Assembly (NCBI GenBank): GCA_950096985.1
Contig: CATNBA010000003.1
Span: 38,024-102,023, forward strand
DNA length: 64,000 bases
Reading direction: 5' to 3'
From: an uncultured Candidatus Melainabacteria bacterium
GTDB lineage: Bacteria > Cyanobacteriota > Vampirovibrionia > Gastranaerophilales > Gastranaerophilaceae
Below the pieces are notes generated by a model. The model saw only the letters and a program-made list of their open reading frames with translations. It ran no database searches and had not been told where the DNA came from. Position numbers and translations under genes: made by a program. This document shows positions 15,912-26,505 of this stretch, in pieces (within the stretch, counting starts at the first letter, position 1; each line of letters begins with the position of its first letter).

Positions 15912-18377
15912 TCATTCTCTAAAACTTATTTCTGCGTATGTTTTTTGAAGTTTTGCGCGTACATTTGACATCTGGCGTTCGATAACTTCATCTGTCAATG
16001 TAGCATTTTCGTCCTGCATTTTTATGCGGAATGCAAGACTTTTGAACCCTTTTTCAATATTTTCACCCTGATAAACATCAAAAACTTCACTACCTTTAAA
16101 GATGTTTTGCTGTACTGAACCTTTAATAACTTTTTGGATATCATCAAAAGTTACGTCATCGTTGATTACGAATGCAAGGTCTCGACGAACTTCAGGGAAT
16201 TGAGCAAGTTTTTTATATCTTGGTGTATGTTCTTTAATGATTTCTAACAGAGCATCCAAATCAATTTCGAACATAAATACATCTTGACCTTTGATTTTCA
16301 TTTTGTCTTTTAAAATCGGATGAATTTGACCGAAATATCCGATGCATGTAAGGTTTTTGCCTAAAATATTAACTTTTGCGCTTCGGTATGGATGCATATA
16401 GTCAACATCTTCGCAAGGTGTAAGTTTAATTCTCTTTGTAACATCAAGTTCATTGAACAGATTTTCGATAATTCCTTTTAAAGTATAGAAATCTGTTTGA
16501 GTTTTAACCTGCCATTTTGAATTTTCAATATCGCCTGTTAAAACACCTGCAAGAACTCTTCTTTCAGCAACACCTGCTGATTTTTCATTGGCTTCGGCAA
16601 CTTTGTTATAAGTTGTACCAATTTCGTAAGCCCAGAAGTTTTTCTGTCCATTGTCATAGTTGTATTTTAAGCAGTTTAAAATTGAACCTGACATATTTTC
16701 TCTGAGCATTGTGCATTCTTCACTGGCTGAATTTAGAACTTTAACGGCTTTTGTTTCATCAAACGGAACCAAATATTTTTCCATCATGGGTTTGCCCACA
16801 AGCGAATTTGTAATGATTTCATTTAAACCGGAAGACAGCATTAAGTTATGAACTTTTTTAATAACTTTTTCTTCTAGTGAAATTGTTGCCGTTTCACTTT
16901 TGCTTGGTAGTGTCGGAGTAATTTTATCATAACCGTTAATTCTTGAGATTTCTTCGATAAGGTCGATTTCGCGAGTTACGTCACCGCTTCTGAATGAAGG
17001 AACTAAAAATTTTGCAGCCAGTTCGTTGCCGCCAAGCTTTTCAAATCCAAGGTTTTCCAAAATTGAAACACATTTTTCGGGAGCGATTTCACATCCTAAA
17101 ATTCTTTTAATCTGTGCATATCGGAGTGTAATTTCAATCGGTTCAAGTTTATTAATACCTGTTTCTACAACCCCCTCGATTTTTGCATCAGCAAGTTCTA
17201 CAAGCAATTGCATTGCACGCATCAAAGCCGGTTTGATTGCTTCAATATCAATTCCGCGTTCAAATCTTGAGCAGGCTTCGCTTTTGTAGCCGACACTTCT
17301 TGAACTTTTTCTGTTACTTTGGGGAGTGAAATATGCAGCTTCAAGTGCAATATTTTTCGTATTGTTATCAATTTCTGAGTTTTCACCGCCAAATACGCCG
17401 GCGAGACAAACTCCATTTTCTCTGTCAGCAATAAGTACGCTGTCAGTTGTAAGCGTGCGTTCTACACTGTCAAGAGTAACGATTTTTTCGCCTTCTTTTG
17501 CTCGTCTTACACAAATATAACCGTCAAGTTTGTCTAAATCAAACGCGTGGAAAGGTGTTCCATATTCAAGCATTACATAGTTTGTAATATCCACTACGTT
17601 ATTAATCGCCCGAACACCTGATGCTGTAAGTCTTTTTTGCATCCAATCCGGTGAAGGCTTGATTTTGATATCTTTTAATATACCTAAAGAATAATATTTG
17701 CAAACATCTTCGTCTATAATTTCAACCTTAAAACTATCTGTAGATAAATCTCTTGTACATTCAAGAGGAGAGAATTTCAGCGGTCTGTCAAGGATTGCGC
17801 TCAATTCTCTTGCAACTCCGATAACAGACATCTGATCGCCTCTGTTTGCTGTTGGTGCGACATTTAGGACGTAATCTTTGTCAAATCCCAGAACATCTTC
17901 AACATTTTCACCGATTTGAACATCAGGGAAAATTCTGTTAAGGATTAAAATGCCATCTTCTTCTTGATATCCGCGTTCTGATACTCCTAGCTCATCGGCA
18001 GAGCAAAGCATTCCCTGAGATTCAACTCCGCGAATAACAGCAGGTGTCAATGTAAACATTTCGCCGGATTTTCTGTCTAAAACTTGTGAACCGACTTGTG
18101 CGTAAGGAATAATTTGACCTTCCGCAATATTTTGTGCACCGCATACAACGGTTTTTAATCCGTCTTTTGTATTAACGGTTACAAGGTGAAGTCTGTCAGA
18201 ATTGGGGTGATTGTCGATTTTTTCGATTTTAACTGTTTGAATATTAGTAAATTTTGGTTTTACTTCTTCAATTTCTTCAACTTCCAGCCCGCTCATAGTA
18301 AGTTCGTGAGCGATTTGTTTAACGTCTATATCTGATATGTCTACAAATTCATTTAACCAGTTTAGTGATACCTGCAT
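15912..18377 (-). CDS. pheT: phenylalanine--tRNA ligase beta subunit
   Basis: MQVSLNWLNEFVDI..., full-length PheT motifs. Confidence 0.96.
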   Translation of the reverse strand: MQVSLNWLNEFVDISDIDVKQIAHELTMSGLEVEEIEEVKPKFTNIQTVKIEKIDNHPNSDRLHLVTVNTKDGLKTVVCGAQNIAEGQIIPYAQVGSQVLDRKSGEMFTLTPAVIRGVESQGMLCSADELGVSERGYQEEDGILILNRIFPDVQIGENVEDVLGFDKDYVLNVAPTANRGDQMSVIGVARELSAILDRPLKFSPLECTRDLSTDSFKVEIIDEDVCKYYSLGILKDIKIKPSPDWMQKRLTASGVRAINNVVDITNYVMLEYGTPFHAFDLDKLDGYICVRRAKEGEKIVTLDSVERTLTTDSVLIADRENGVCLAGVFGGENSEIDNNTKNIALEAAYFTPQSNRKSSRSVGYKSEACSRFERGIDIEAIKPALMRAMQLLVELADAKIEGVVETGINKLEPIEITLRYAQIKRILGCEIAPEKCVSILENLGFEKLGGNELAAKFLVPSFRSGDVTREIDLIEEISRINGYDKITPTLPSKSETATISLEEKVIKKVHNLMLSSGLNEIITNSLVGKPMMEKYLVPFDETKAVKVLNSASEECTMLRENMSGSILNCLKYNYDNGQKNFWAYEIGTTYNKVAEANEKSAGVAERRVLAGVLTGDIENSKWQVKTQTDFYTLKGIIENLFNELDVTKRIKLTPCEDVDYMHPYRSAKVNILGKNLTCIGYFGQIHPILKDKMKIKGQDVFMFEIDLDALLEIIKEHTPRYKKLAQFPEVRRDLAFVINDDVTFDDIQKVIKGSVQQNIFKGSEVFDVYQGENIEKGFKSLAFRIKMQDENATLTDEVIERQMSNVRAKLQKTYAEISFRE

Positions 18378-18424
18378 TATTTATACCTCTTTCTCTGTAA
18401 ACATTTTATAACAAAATAAATTTA

Positions 18425-18453
18425 TTGACAAATATGAAAATAAATTATAAAAT
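18425..18453 (+). promoter_or_regulatory. sigma70 promoter
   Basis: TTGACA-N17-TAAAAT upstream of riboswitch. Confidence 0.65.
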
Positions 18454-18466
18454 AAAAAATACTTTC

Positions 18467-18581
18467 AATAAGGAAAGCATGGGTGAAAATCCCACACTGG
18501 ACCGCAACCGTGATCTTAAACTAAGAAAGTCGGAATGCTTATTGGAATTAATGTTACCACGGAAATCTGGGAGATTTTTTT
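18467..18581 (+). promoter_or_regulatory. cobalamin riboswitch with SD-sequestering expression platform
   Basis: GGGTGAAAATCCCACACTGGACCGCAACCGTGA...AGTCGGAATGCTTATT; AATAAG/CTTATT closing stem; AAATCT-GGG-AGATTT around the SD. Confidence 0.85.
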
Positions 18582-20432
18582 ATGAAAAACACTATTTTGC
18601 ACGACAACAAAGTTGTCAATTTGGACTCAGCGAAATTAAGCTTTATGTCCAATTCTTTGGCATCCGATAAAGATGCTAACATCAATCTTGTAGAGGGGTA
18701 TTTGAAACAGCTTGACTGGAAAGTGAACGAAAATTCAAATATGTCTTATTCAATTCAAGGGCTGAATAACTACATTGCATCAGAAATCAGCAAGCAATAT
18801 TGGTTGAACAAAATTTATCCGACAGAAATTAAAACTGCTCATGTAAATGGGGACATTCATATACATGATTTAAACATTATTTCTGTATATTGTGTAGGAT
18901 GGGATTTAAAAGATTTATTAACAGAGGGATTTACAGGTGTAAAAGGCAAAGTTGAAAGTGCACCTGCAAGACATTTCAGAACTGCTTTGGGGCAGGTTGT
19001 AAACTTTATGTATACAATGCAGGGAGAAGCAGCAGGGGCTCAGGCTTTCTCAAACTTTGATACACTTCTTGCACCATTTATAAAATACGATAATTTGGAT
19101 TATGCTCAGGTAAAACAGGCAGTACAAGAATTTGTATTTAACATGAATGTGCCGACACGTGTAGGTTTCCAAACTCCGTTTACCAATATTACAATGGATT
19201 TAACAGTGCCGTCTTATTATGCAGACCAGTCTGTTATAATCGGCGGAGAATATATGGAAGAAACTTATAAAGAGTTTCAAAATGAAATGGATATGCTGAA
19301 TAAAGCGTTTTTTGAAGTTATGATGGAAGGCGATAATTCGGGCAGAGTGTTTACATTCCCTATCCCGACTTATAATATTACGAAAGATTTTGACTGGGAT
19401 AATAAAAATATCGAAGGTCTTTGGGAAATGTCTGCTAAATACGGCATTCCATATTTCTCAAACTTTATTAATTCTGATATGTCACCTGAAGATGCGCGTT
19501 CTATGTGCTGTCGTTTGAGAATTGACAACAGAGAACTGGAATACAGAGGAGGCGGATTATTTGGCTCAAATCCTCTGACAGGTTCTGTTGGTGTTGTAAC
19601 AATTAACCTTCCGAAGATTGCCGAAACTTGTGAAACTAAAGGGGAGTTCCTGCAAAAACTTGCCGAAAAAATGGAACTTGCAAAAGAAAGTTTGGAGATT
19701 AAGCGTAAGTTATTAGAAGATTTGACCGACAAAAACCTATACCCGTATACAAAATTTTATTTACGAGATATCAAATCCCGTTTTGGTGTCTACTGGAAAA
19801 ATCATTTCTCAACAATTGGTCTAATTGGAATGAATGAAGCTTGTTTGAACCTTTTGAGAGATGGTATTGGAAGTTTTAGAGGCAAACAATTTGCAATTGA
19901 AGTTATGGATTTTATGAGAGCAAAAATTGTTGCATTTCAGAAAGAAACTGGCAATAACTATAACCTTGAAGCAACTCCCGGGGAAGGAACTTCTTACAGG
20001 CTTGCAAAACTTGATAAGCAAAAATATCCATACTATACAAATTCAACACAGCTGCCTGTAAATTATACTGATGATATTTTTGAAGTTCTTGATCATCAAG
20101 ACGATTTGCAGACTAAATATACAGGCGGAACTGTTGTTCATATTTATGCAGGTGAAAGAATTCAAAGTACTGAAACAATGAAAAATCTTGTTAAAAAGAT
20201 ATGTAACGGTTATCATCTGCCGTATTTTACATTTTCACCGACATTCAGTACCTGTCCGAACCACGGTTACGTTGCAGGTGAACATTTTACCTGTCCCGAA
20301 TGTGGAGAGGAATGTGAGGTTTATTCACGGGTTGTGGGGTATATAAGACCTGTTCAGCAGTGGAATAAAGGTAAGAAAAAAGAGTTTAAAGACAGAACTG
20401 AATTTAAAATAGGAGAATGTCAATGCAGATAG
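18582..20432 (+). CDS. nrdD: anaerobic (class III) ribonucleoside-triphosphate reductase
   Basis: NGDIHIHDLN, NVPTRVGFQTPFTNITMDL, C-terminal CPNHG...CPECG zinc site and RVVGYIRPVQQWNKGKKKEF. Confidence 0.95.
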   Translation: MKNTILHDNKVVNLDSAKLSFMSNSLASDKDANINLVEGYLKQLDWKVNENSNMSYSIQGLNNYIASEISKQYWLNKIYPTEIKTAHVNGDIHIHDLNIISVYCVGWDLKDLLTEGFTGVKGKVESAPARHFRTALGQVVNFMYTMQGEAAGAQAFSNFDTLLAPFIKYDNLDYAQVKQAVQEFVFNMNVPTRVGFQTPFTNITMDLTVPSYYADQSVIIGGEYMEETYKEFQNEMDMLNKAFFEVMMEGDNSGRVFTFPIPTYNITKDFDWDNKNIEGLWEMSAKYGIPYFSNFINSDMSPEDARSMCCRLRIDNRELEYRGGGLFGSNPLTGSVGVVTINLPKIAETCETKGEFLQKLAEKMELAKESLEIKRKLLEDLTDKNLYPYTKFYLRDIKSRFGVYWKNHFSTIGLIGMNEACLNLLRDGIGSFRGKQFAIEVMDFMRAKIVAFQKETGNNYNLEATPGEGTSYRLAKLDKQKYPYYTNSTQLPVNYTDDIFEVLDHQDDLQTKYTGGTVVHIYAGERIQSTETMKNLVKKICNGYHLPYFTFSPTFSTCPNHGYVAGEHFTCPECGEECEVYSRVVGYIRPVQQWNKGKKKEFKDRTEFKIGECQCR

Positions 20433-21097
20433 GCGGAGTTCAAAAAACTTCTCTGCTTGATTTCCCCGATAAAATCAGTGCAATTGTTTTTACTCAAGGC
20501 TGTAATTTCAGATGCGGGTATTGCCATAACCCCGAACTGATAGTATTAAGAAATGAGCCGTCTGATGACGGCTTTTTCGAATTTCTTGAAACGCGCAAAG
20601 GAAAGCTTGACGGAGTTGTGATTACAGGCGGTGAGCCATGTTTGCAAAAGGACTTGATAGATTTTATCAAGCGGATTAAAGAGATGGGTTTTTTAGTAAA
20701 ACTTGATACAAACGGCTCTTTCCCTGAAGTTTTGGAACAAGCTTTATCGTATATTGATTATGTCGCAATGGACATAAAAGCTCCTGTCGAGAAATATTCT
20801 GATATTGTGCGGGTTAAAATAAATCCCGATAAAATCCGTGAAAGTATTTCACTGATTATGAAAAGCGGAGTTGATTATGAGTTTAGAACTACGGTTGTAA
20901 GATCTCAGCTTTCTTATGGGGATTTTGAAAAAATCGGAGTAATGATTAAAGGTGCAAAAAGATATTATCTGCAAAAATTTGTTCCGTCCATAACGCTTGA
21001 TGAGAATATGATGAAAGAAACAACATATTCAAATGCGGAGTTTGAGGCAATAAAAGATATTTTGAGTGAGTATATTGATAACGTGGTTATAAGGTAA
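20423..21097 (+). CDS. nrdG: anaerobic RNR-activating radical SAM protein
   Basis: GGVQKTSLLDFPDKISAIVFTQGCNFRCGYCHNPEL; overlaps nrdD. Confidence 0.9.
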   Translation: MQIGGVQKTSLLDFPDKISAIVFTQGCNFRCGYCHNPELIVLRNEPSDDGFFEFLETRKGKLDGVVITGGEPCLQKDLIDFIKRIKEMGFLVKLDTNGSFPEVLEQALSYIDYVAMDIKAPVEKYSDIVRVKINPDKIRESISLIMKSGVDYEFRTTVVRSQLSYGDFEKIGVMIKGAKRYYLQKFVPSITLDENMMKETTYSNAEFEAIKDILSEYIDNVVIR

Positions 21098-21131
21098 TAA
21101 CTCTTTGCTCAAATTGTAATCATTTTTCAAA

Positions 21132-21716
21132 TCAGTTCGGCATGGCTACGTGCGTAGCACCCTGGCGGAAAATGCGTAACTCATTACCCATCACGCCAAC
21201 AACCGTGGATTCCAAACCCTTGCAGGTATGACCGTAATCAGGGATTATTAAATCCGCAAGCCCTTGCATATTGTCTATTGCCTGTTCATAAGTCTTTGCA
21301 GACGGCTGATGCGAAAGGTTTGCGCTAGTGGTTGCAAGAACGTGACCTTCTGCCGCTTCGCAAATCTGCCTAAAAATCTCGTTATCGGGAACACGTATTC
21401 CTACGGTTTCCATGTTTGAAGTTATGTAATACGGCGTTTTTTCGCTTTTTTCCGTAACTATTGTCAAAGCTCCGGGAAAATGCTGTTTTATCAAGCGGCA
21501 TCCGATTTCAGGGATTGGTTTAACATATTCAAGCAAGTGATAAATCTCGTTTGACATTAAAATCAAAGGCTTTTGCGCTTCGCGTTTTTTTATTTCATAG
21601 ATTTTTTTGACAGCTTTCTCTGATGTGGGTAGACATCCCAAACCCCATACAGTGTCTGTAACAAAAGCAATCACGCCGTCATTATTTAATACTTTTCTTA
21701 TTTCATCTTTGTTCAT
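21132..21716 (-). CDS. L-threonylcarbamoyladenylate synthase (Sua5/YrdC/TsaC family)
   Basis: FVTDTVWGLGCLP, KKREAQKPLILM, TTSANLSHQPSAKT. Confidence 0.9.
   Translation of the reverse strand: MNKDEIRKVLNNDGVIAFVTDTVWGLGCLPTSEKAVKKIYEIKKREAQKPLILMSNEIYHLLEYVKPIPEIGCRLIKQHFPGALTIVTEKSEKTPYYITSNMETVGIRVPDNEIFRQICEAAEGHVLATTSANLSHQPSAKTYEQAIDNMQGLADLIIPDYGHTCKGLESTVVGVMGNELRIFRQGATHVAMPN
21135..21160 (-). repeat. 26-bp dispersed palindromic repeat, copy B (inside 3' end of tsaC-like gene)
   Basis: GTTCGGCATGGCTACGTGCGTAGCAC; encodes the C-terminal ATHVAMPN residues. Confidence 0.7.
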
Positions 21717-23290
21717 TTGATAATCCTATTTTTTAATTCCTGTGCGTATTCCATCCTAAATAATAAATTGAGTGCGGTGTAAACCGCAAAGCAAACAACT
21801 GCAACAGTTGATATTTTGCATAATTCAAACGCATATTTCGGAAGTTCGACAAATTTGTCGAATCCGAATGCAGTGCCAAAACAAATACACAGCGTAATTC
21901 CGCCTGCAATACACATTTTAAATAAGTTTGTGAAAAGGCTTTTATAGTCCATTCTGACTTTTTTGTAAATCAAAGCCCCCAATACTAAAGCATTAAATAA
22001 GGTTACAAGCGAAGTCGAAAGAGTAATCCCGCCAATTCCCATACCGAGTTTTGTTATAAAAATTACGTTCAATAAATATTTTAAAACGATTGATGAAAAT
22101 GCTACAACAAACGGAGTTTTGGAGTCATTAAACGAATAATAAACCCTTGTTATGCTGTCTCTGAACACATAAGGCAGAATTGAAACAGACAAAAACCATA
22201 AAGCCTCTGTTACCATAAATGTCGCGGTTTTATCGAATGCTCCGCGTTCAAATACTAATCGCACAGCATCATACCCGACTGTCAAAATGCCGATGATTAT
22301 AGGTATTCCTATAAAAAACAGAACTCCTACACCTTTGTTAAAGTAATTTTTAATTCCTTCTAAATCCTTATCAGCAACTAATCTTGAAAAAATAGGGAAA
22401 AGAGGAACTAGAAAGGCTGTTACAAGAATTCCGACAGGGAACTGAAAAACTCTGTTTGCATAACCAATTGCAGTCCACGCTCCTTCTGATATTGATGATG
22501 TGAAAAACATATCAACATAAATATGGATTTGTCCGACGGTTGAACTTAAAACTGCAGGAAAGAGGAGCTCTGTAATCTCTTTAAAATTCGGATTATTCAC
22601 GAAATTGAAATTCGGCTTCCATAAAAATCCGAGTTTCCTGACATTCGGATACTGGATTACAAGTTGTAATATTGCACCGATTGTAGTTGCCCAGGCTAGT
22701 GCGTACCCTTTTTGGTCATCAGGTACAGCCATTACAATTCCGATAATTGCCGCGCTCATAATAATAGGTGATAAATTAGGCAGCATAAACTGTTTATAAA
22801 TAATTAAAATGCCGTAATAAATACCGACAATACCGCCGATTACTAAAAGCGGTGTCATTATTTTTAGATGTTCTGCCGCTAACGTAATCATTTCAGCAGA
22901 CCCGCTTGAGATAATTAATTCCATTATCGGTTTTGCAAACACAAACATTAAGCCTGACAGTAAAAGAAAGAAAATTGTTGTTGCAGTCATAAATGTAGAA
23001 TATAATTTATTTACGCATTCCTGTGGTTTTTCCCCTAGATTAGGGATGAGTTTTGAAAATACTGCAACTGTTGCGCTGTGAAAAGGTCCGCCAACCCCGC
23101 CTAAAAGGATTAAAGAAAGCGATGGGATTTGATATGCGTAATAGTAAGCATCTGATACCATTGATGCACCGTAATAGTTAGCTATAATAATATCGCGCAC
23201 AAATCCGATAAGCTTGCTCACAATAGTAACAACCGCAATAATCCATGCGGCTTTTAATACTGATGTTGTTTTATCATTCAATCCAGTCAT
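21713..23290 (-). CDS. murJ: lipid II flippase MurJ/MviN
   Basis: Multi-TM MviN family, KLIGFVRDIIIANYYGAS... Confidence 0.93.
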   Translation of the reverse strand: MTGLNDKTTSVLKAAWIIAVVTIVSKLIGFVRDIIIANYYGASMVSDAYYYAYQIPSLSLILLGGVGGPFHSATVAVFSKLIPNLGEKPQECVNKLYSTFMTATTIFFLLLSGLMFVFAKPIMELIISSGSAEMITLAAEHLKIMTPLLVIGGIVGIYYGILIIYKQFMLPNLSPIIMSAAIIGIVMAVPDDQKGYALAWATTIGAILQLVIQYPNVRKLGFLWKPNFNFVNNPNFKEITELLFPAVLSSTVGQIHIYVDMFFTSSISEGAWTAIGYANRVFQFPVGILVTAFLVPLFPIFSRLVADKDLEGIKNYFNKGVGVLFFIGIPIIIGILTVGYDAVRLVFERGAFDKTATFMVTEALWFLSVSILPYVFRDSITRVYYSFNDSKTPFVVAFSSIVLKYLLNVIFITKLGMGIGGITLSTSLVTLFNALVLGALIYKKVRMDYKSLFTNLFKMCIAGGITLCICFGTAFGFDKFVELPKYAFELCKISTVAVVCFAVYTALNLLFRMEYAQELKNRIIK

Positions 23291-25004
23291 TGTCTCGTTT
23301 TTCTACCAGCTCCACATACAATCTTACACCCTTATTAAATGCGCTCGTTTCCAAATCGGGAGAGCTGAATTTAATGGTGTTTCTTCCAATTTTGATATGT
23401 TTTGAAATATCAATTTCCACATTCCGTTTATACCCAAAAAGGTCTTTGGGCATGTCAAACAATTGTTCTTTGCCGTTAATATCTACAATTAGCTTACTTA
23501 CTCCAAATTTGTTATCAATAATTATTTTTGCTTGATTCTGCGGCGCGTAAAAGCTTTGTTCTGCAATGATTTGAGATGCATTCGTTGATAGAATAACCGG
23601 TTTTGTAGCAAGTGTAACCCCTGAATAATAGTGTTGTAAGATTTTGTCATAGGACTTATGAAGTTCAGAGCCCATAAAACCTGCGCCGTATTGACTTAAA
23701 CCGACACCGTGCCCGAAACCGCCGCCATAAGCGTAAACTCCGGTCAAATTGCCGTTTTCATCCAGAATATTATCAAATACAACATTTGCACTTGGCAGTG
23801 CTTTGCCGTTATTTGTCATCAGACGACGTATTACAAGCTCTTTAAATACTTTATAGGTTTGAGAACGTGTAACAATTTCCATCTCAACGATTTTGCCCGA
23901 GTCTCCGCGTTTTAGCACCTTAATTTCAGCCAAATCATCAAGTTTATCACCTTTTTTGAATGCTGGTTTTATAAATCCAGTTGCTGATTGTGCTGGTAAA
24001 GTTGTTTCAAGTGTGTTTTTTAATTCCTCAGCCGTCCACTTTCGTTCCCATCTGAAATAAGGCGAACGGACATCATAAGCATCAGGCTTAGATTTGTAGT
24101 AAACACTTGCTTTTTCTTCCGTGTTTAAAGGTTCTTGACCTATAATATCAGGTTTTGCTTTTAGATAAGGCTTTTCTGACGATGGGAATGCTTTTGTTAC
24201 CGGGTCTGAAAACGCATTGGAATAACTTTCTGTATAACCGCCTGCTGTTGATGAGTATTGTGCAAGAATTAAATCCCAATTGTAAATCGCAACAACCCCT
24301 TCTGTTTCTTTTACAGCCTGATTGGACAAAGGTTTTTCCGTATTTGCGCCGAAATAAACCTGACTTGCAACACTGTCTACTACATCGTAATTAGGAGATG
24401 CTTTGGTGCGAGGTGAAAGCACGTAATTTCTTGCAGCAACGCTTTGTGCTTTCAACGCTTCCAGCCCGAAAGAAACCGGCATTTCGTTGGGTACAACCCC
24501 TTTCAGATATTCCTCAACTTCAATCATATTAACAAGATTGAATGTATTGTCATTATTTTTTAAAAGTTCAAATGCACCGTGATAAAGAGCTTGTTTGCCG
24601 GCACGTTTTAAACCTGTTACACCCAAAAGCCCGTAGTTGCTTGTAATCTGAACTGGTCCTGCGAGTTTTTCACTATATTGCGGGCAGGATATGGTAAAAT
24701 ATCCGCCTTTATAAGTTATTCTGATACTCTGATTTGCACCGACATTTGCAACCAACATTTTATTATCATAAATTTGAGTGTCGCCAGTGCCAAAAATTGT
24801 TATGTCATTGTACTGATAAGTTCCGAAATTTGTTGTACCAATCCCGACACGAATAACTTCAGAGGTTGGATTTTCTCCTTTTACAACAGCCTGACGTGCC
24901 GCTGCAAGTGTAGTTTCAGGAATGTACGGAAGTATCTGACAGCATACAGGTAATGCTGTACACATTGCCAGTAACAACAAATATATTTTTATTTTACTTC
25001 CCAA
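23274..25004 (-). CDS. SpoIID/LytB domain protein
   Basis: VEEYLKGVVPNEMPVSFGLEALKAQSVAARNYVL; GGGFGHGVGLSQYGA. Confidence 0.92.
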   Translation of the reverse strand: MGSKIKIYLLLLAMCTALPVCCQILPYIPETTLAAARQAVVKGENPTSEVIRVGIGTTNFGTYQYNDITIFGTGDTQIYDNKMLVANVGANQSIRITYKGGYFTISCPQYSEKLAGPVQITSNYGLLGVTGLKRAGKQALYHGAFELLKNNDNTFNLVNMIEVEEYLKGVVPNEMPVSFGLEALKAQSVAARNYVLSPRTKASPNYDVVDSVASQVYFGANTEKPLSNQAVKETEGVVAIYNWDLILAQYSSTAGGYTESYSNAFSDPVTKAFPSSEKPYLKAKPDIIGQEPLNTEEKASVYYKSKPDAYDVRSPYFRWERKWTAEELKNTLETTLPAQSATGFIKPAFKKGDKLDDLAEIKVLKRGDSGKIVEMEIVTRSQTYKVFKELVIRRLMTNNGKALPSANVVFDNILDENGNLTGVYAYGGGFGHGVGLSQYGAGFMGSELHKSYDKILQHYYSGVTLATKPVILSTNASQIIAEQSFYAPQNQAKIIIDNKFGVSKLIVDINGKEQLFDMPKDLFGYKRNVEIDISKHIKIGRNTIKFSSPDLETSAFNKGVRLYVELVEKRDNDWIE

Positions 25005-26362
25005 GTTGTACCTTCTTTTGCATCTTTTATGACAATATTAACCTCATCAAGTGCATTTCTGATTTTGTCCGCAATATCCCAGTTCTTTGCATCACGGGCA
25101 GTCTTACGGTATGAAATCACATCTTCCATTGAACCGAAATTTTCTCCAAGTTTTTCTGAAACATGTTTTACTGCAATTTGTAATTCTTCTTCGCTTAATG
25201 TCGGTTTATCGAAAGTAAAACCTAAGGTTGAAGCTAATTTGTACAATATTGTAAAAGCATCTTTGTCTTCTTTGTTTGCTTTATTTGTAAGGTCAAAAAG
25301 AACAGCTAGCGCTTTTGATGTGTTTAAATCATCGTCCATAGCCTCAACAAACTGCTTGTATTCTTCAGTTTGAGTAATGTCCAAATCTTCATTAATTTTT
25401 GTTTGTTTTGCATTAAGCATACGTTTTACGCCTGCTTGTGCAGATGTTAATGCTTCATCTGAAAATTCTACGGGCATTCTGTAATGGTTTGTAAGAATGA
25501 AAAATCTTATTGTATTGCTGTCGTATTTTTTCAAAAGTTCGTCAATAGTTAAGAAATTTCCTAAAGACTTTGACATTTTTTCTTTATTAATTGTTACAAA
25601 ACCATTGTGTAGCCAATAATTTACAAATTTACAATCGTTTGCGCATTCTGATTGAGCAATTTCATTTTCATGGTGTGGGAAAATCAAATCCGCGCCACCT
25701 GCGTGAATATCAATAGTTTTACCCAAATATTTTCTGCTCATTGCAGAACATTCAATGTGCCAACCCGGTCTGCCAACACCCCAGGGGGATTTGTAGCCGA
25801 ATTTTTCGTCTTTTTTCCACAACGCAAAATCAAGAGGATCTTCTTTAAAATCCCCGACTTCAATTCTTGCTCCGCTTTCAAGCTGGTCAATAGGCTGTTT
25901 TGATAAATATCCGTATTTAGAGAATTTTTTAACTCTGAAATACACATCACCATTAGCCTCATAAGCATAACCTTTATTTATTAAATCTTTTACTATAGAA
26001 ATCATCTCGCCGAGTGTTTTTGTCGCAAAAGGTTCAATATCCGGTTTTAGGGTATTTAAAGCCTGCATAGAATTTGCAAATTGTTTATACCAATATTGTG
26101 AAACTTCTTCCGGAGTTTTCCCTTCTTTTGCTGCTTTTTTTAGAATTTTATCATCAACGTCTGTTACATTACGGCAGTAGGTGACATCATAGCCTTTGAA
26201 TTTCAAATATCTGTACAAAACATCCCATGTAATATAACATCTTGCGTGTCCCAAATGTGCAAAATCATAAACAGTCGGGCCGCAGACATACATTTTAACT
26301 TTGTTATCAACAATCGGAGTAAAGTCATCAACTGTGTTTGTATAAGAATTGTGTAATTTCAT
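24989..26362 (-). CDS. cysS: cysteine--tRNA ligase
   Basis: MYVCGPTVYDFAHLGHAR, KMSKSLGNF. Confidence 0.96.
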   Translation of the reverse strand: MKLHNSYTNTVDDFTPIVDNKVKMYVCGPTVYDFAHLGHARCYITWDVLYRYLKFKGYDVTYCRNVTDVDDKILKKAAKEGKTPEEVSQYWYKQFANSMQALNTLKPDIEPFATKTLGEMISIVKDLINKGYAYEANGDVYFRVKKFSKYGYLSKQPIDQLESGARIEVGDFKEDPLDFALWKKDEKFGYKSPWGVGRPGWHIECSAMSRKYLGKTIDIHAGGADLIFPHHENEIAQSECANDCKFVNYWLHNGFVTINKEKMSKSLGNFLTIDELLKKYDSNTIRFFILTNHYRMPVEFSDEALTSAQAGVKRMLNAKQTKINEDLDITQTEEYKQFVEAMDDDLNTSKALAVLFDLTNKANKEDKDAFTILYKLASTLGFTFDKPTLSEEELQIAVKHVSEKLGENFGSMEDVISYRKTARDAKNWDIADKIRNALDEVNIVIKDAKEGTTWEVK

Positions 26363-26450
26363 ATAAAAATCCCTCTTTTTGATTTAATTTTAGCACAAAA
26401 AATATTAACAAATGTAACTAAATATAATATTTCTAAAATTTTGTATTTTG

Positions 26451-26464
26451 AAAATACTTTATAT
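26451..26464 (+). promoter_or_regulatory. shared 14-bp upstream motif AAAATACTTTATAT (copy 2)
   Basis: See copy 1. Confidence 0.5.
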
Positions 26465-26505
26465 CCATATAACGCGAGTGCAATAAAAAAATAAGGAGAG
26501 ATTTT

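Noticed and set aside
18455-18475. AAAAATACTTTCAATAAG as a fourth copy of the AAAATACTTTATAT motif
   Set aside because: Diverges after 9 bases and overlaps the riboswitch 5' end, which has its own sigma70 promoter
18425-18670. ORF 18425..18670 (+)
   Set aside because: Lies across the cobalamin riboswitch and the nrdD start in another frame; not protein-like
22155-22175. CACATAAGG in murJ as a third copy of the two-hairpin element
   Set aside because: No flanking hairpins or TTTACAAAAC half; chance coding match
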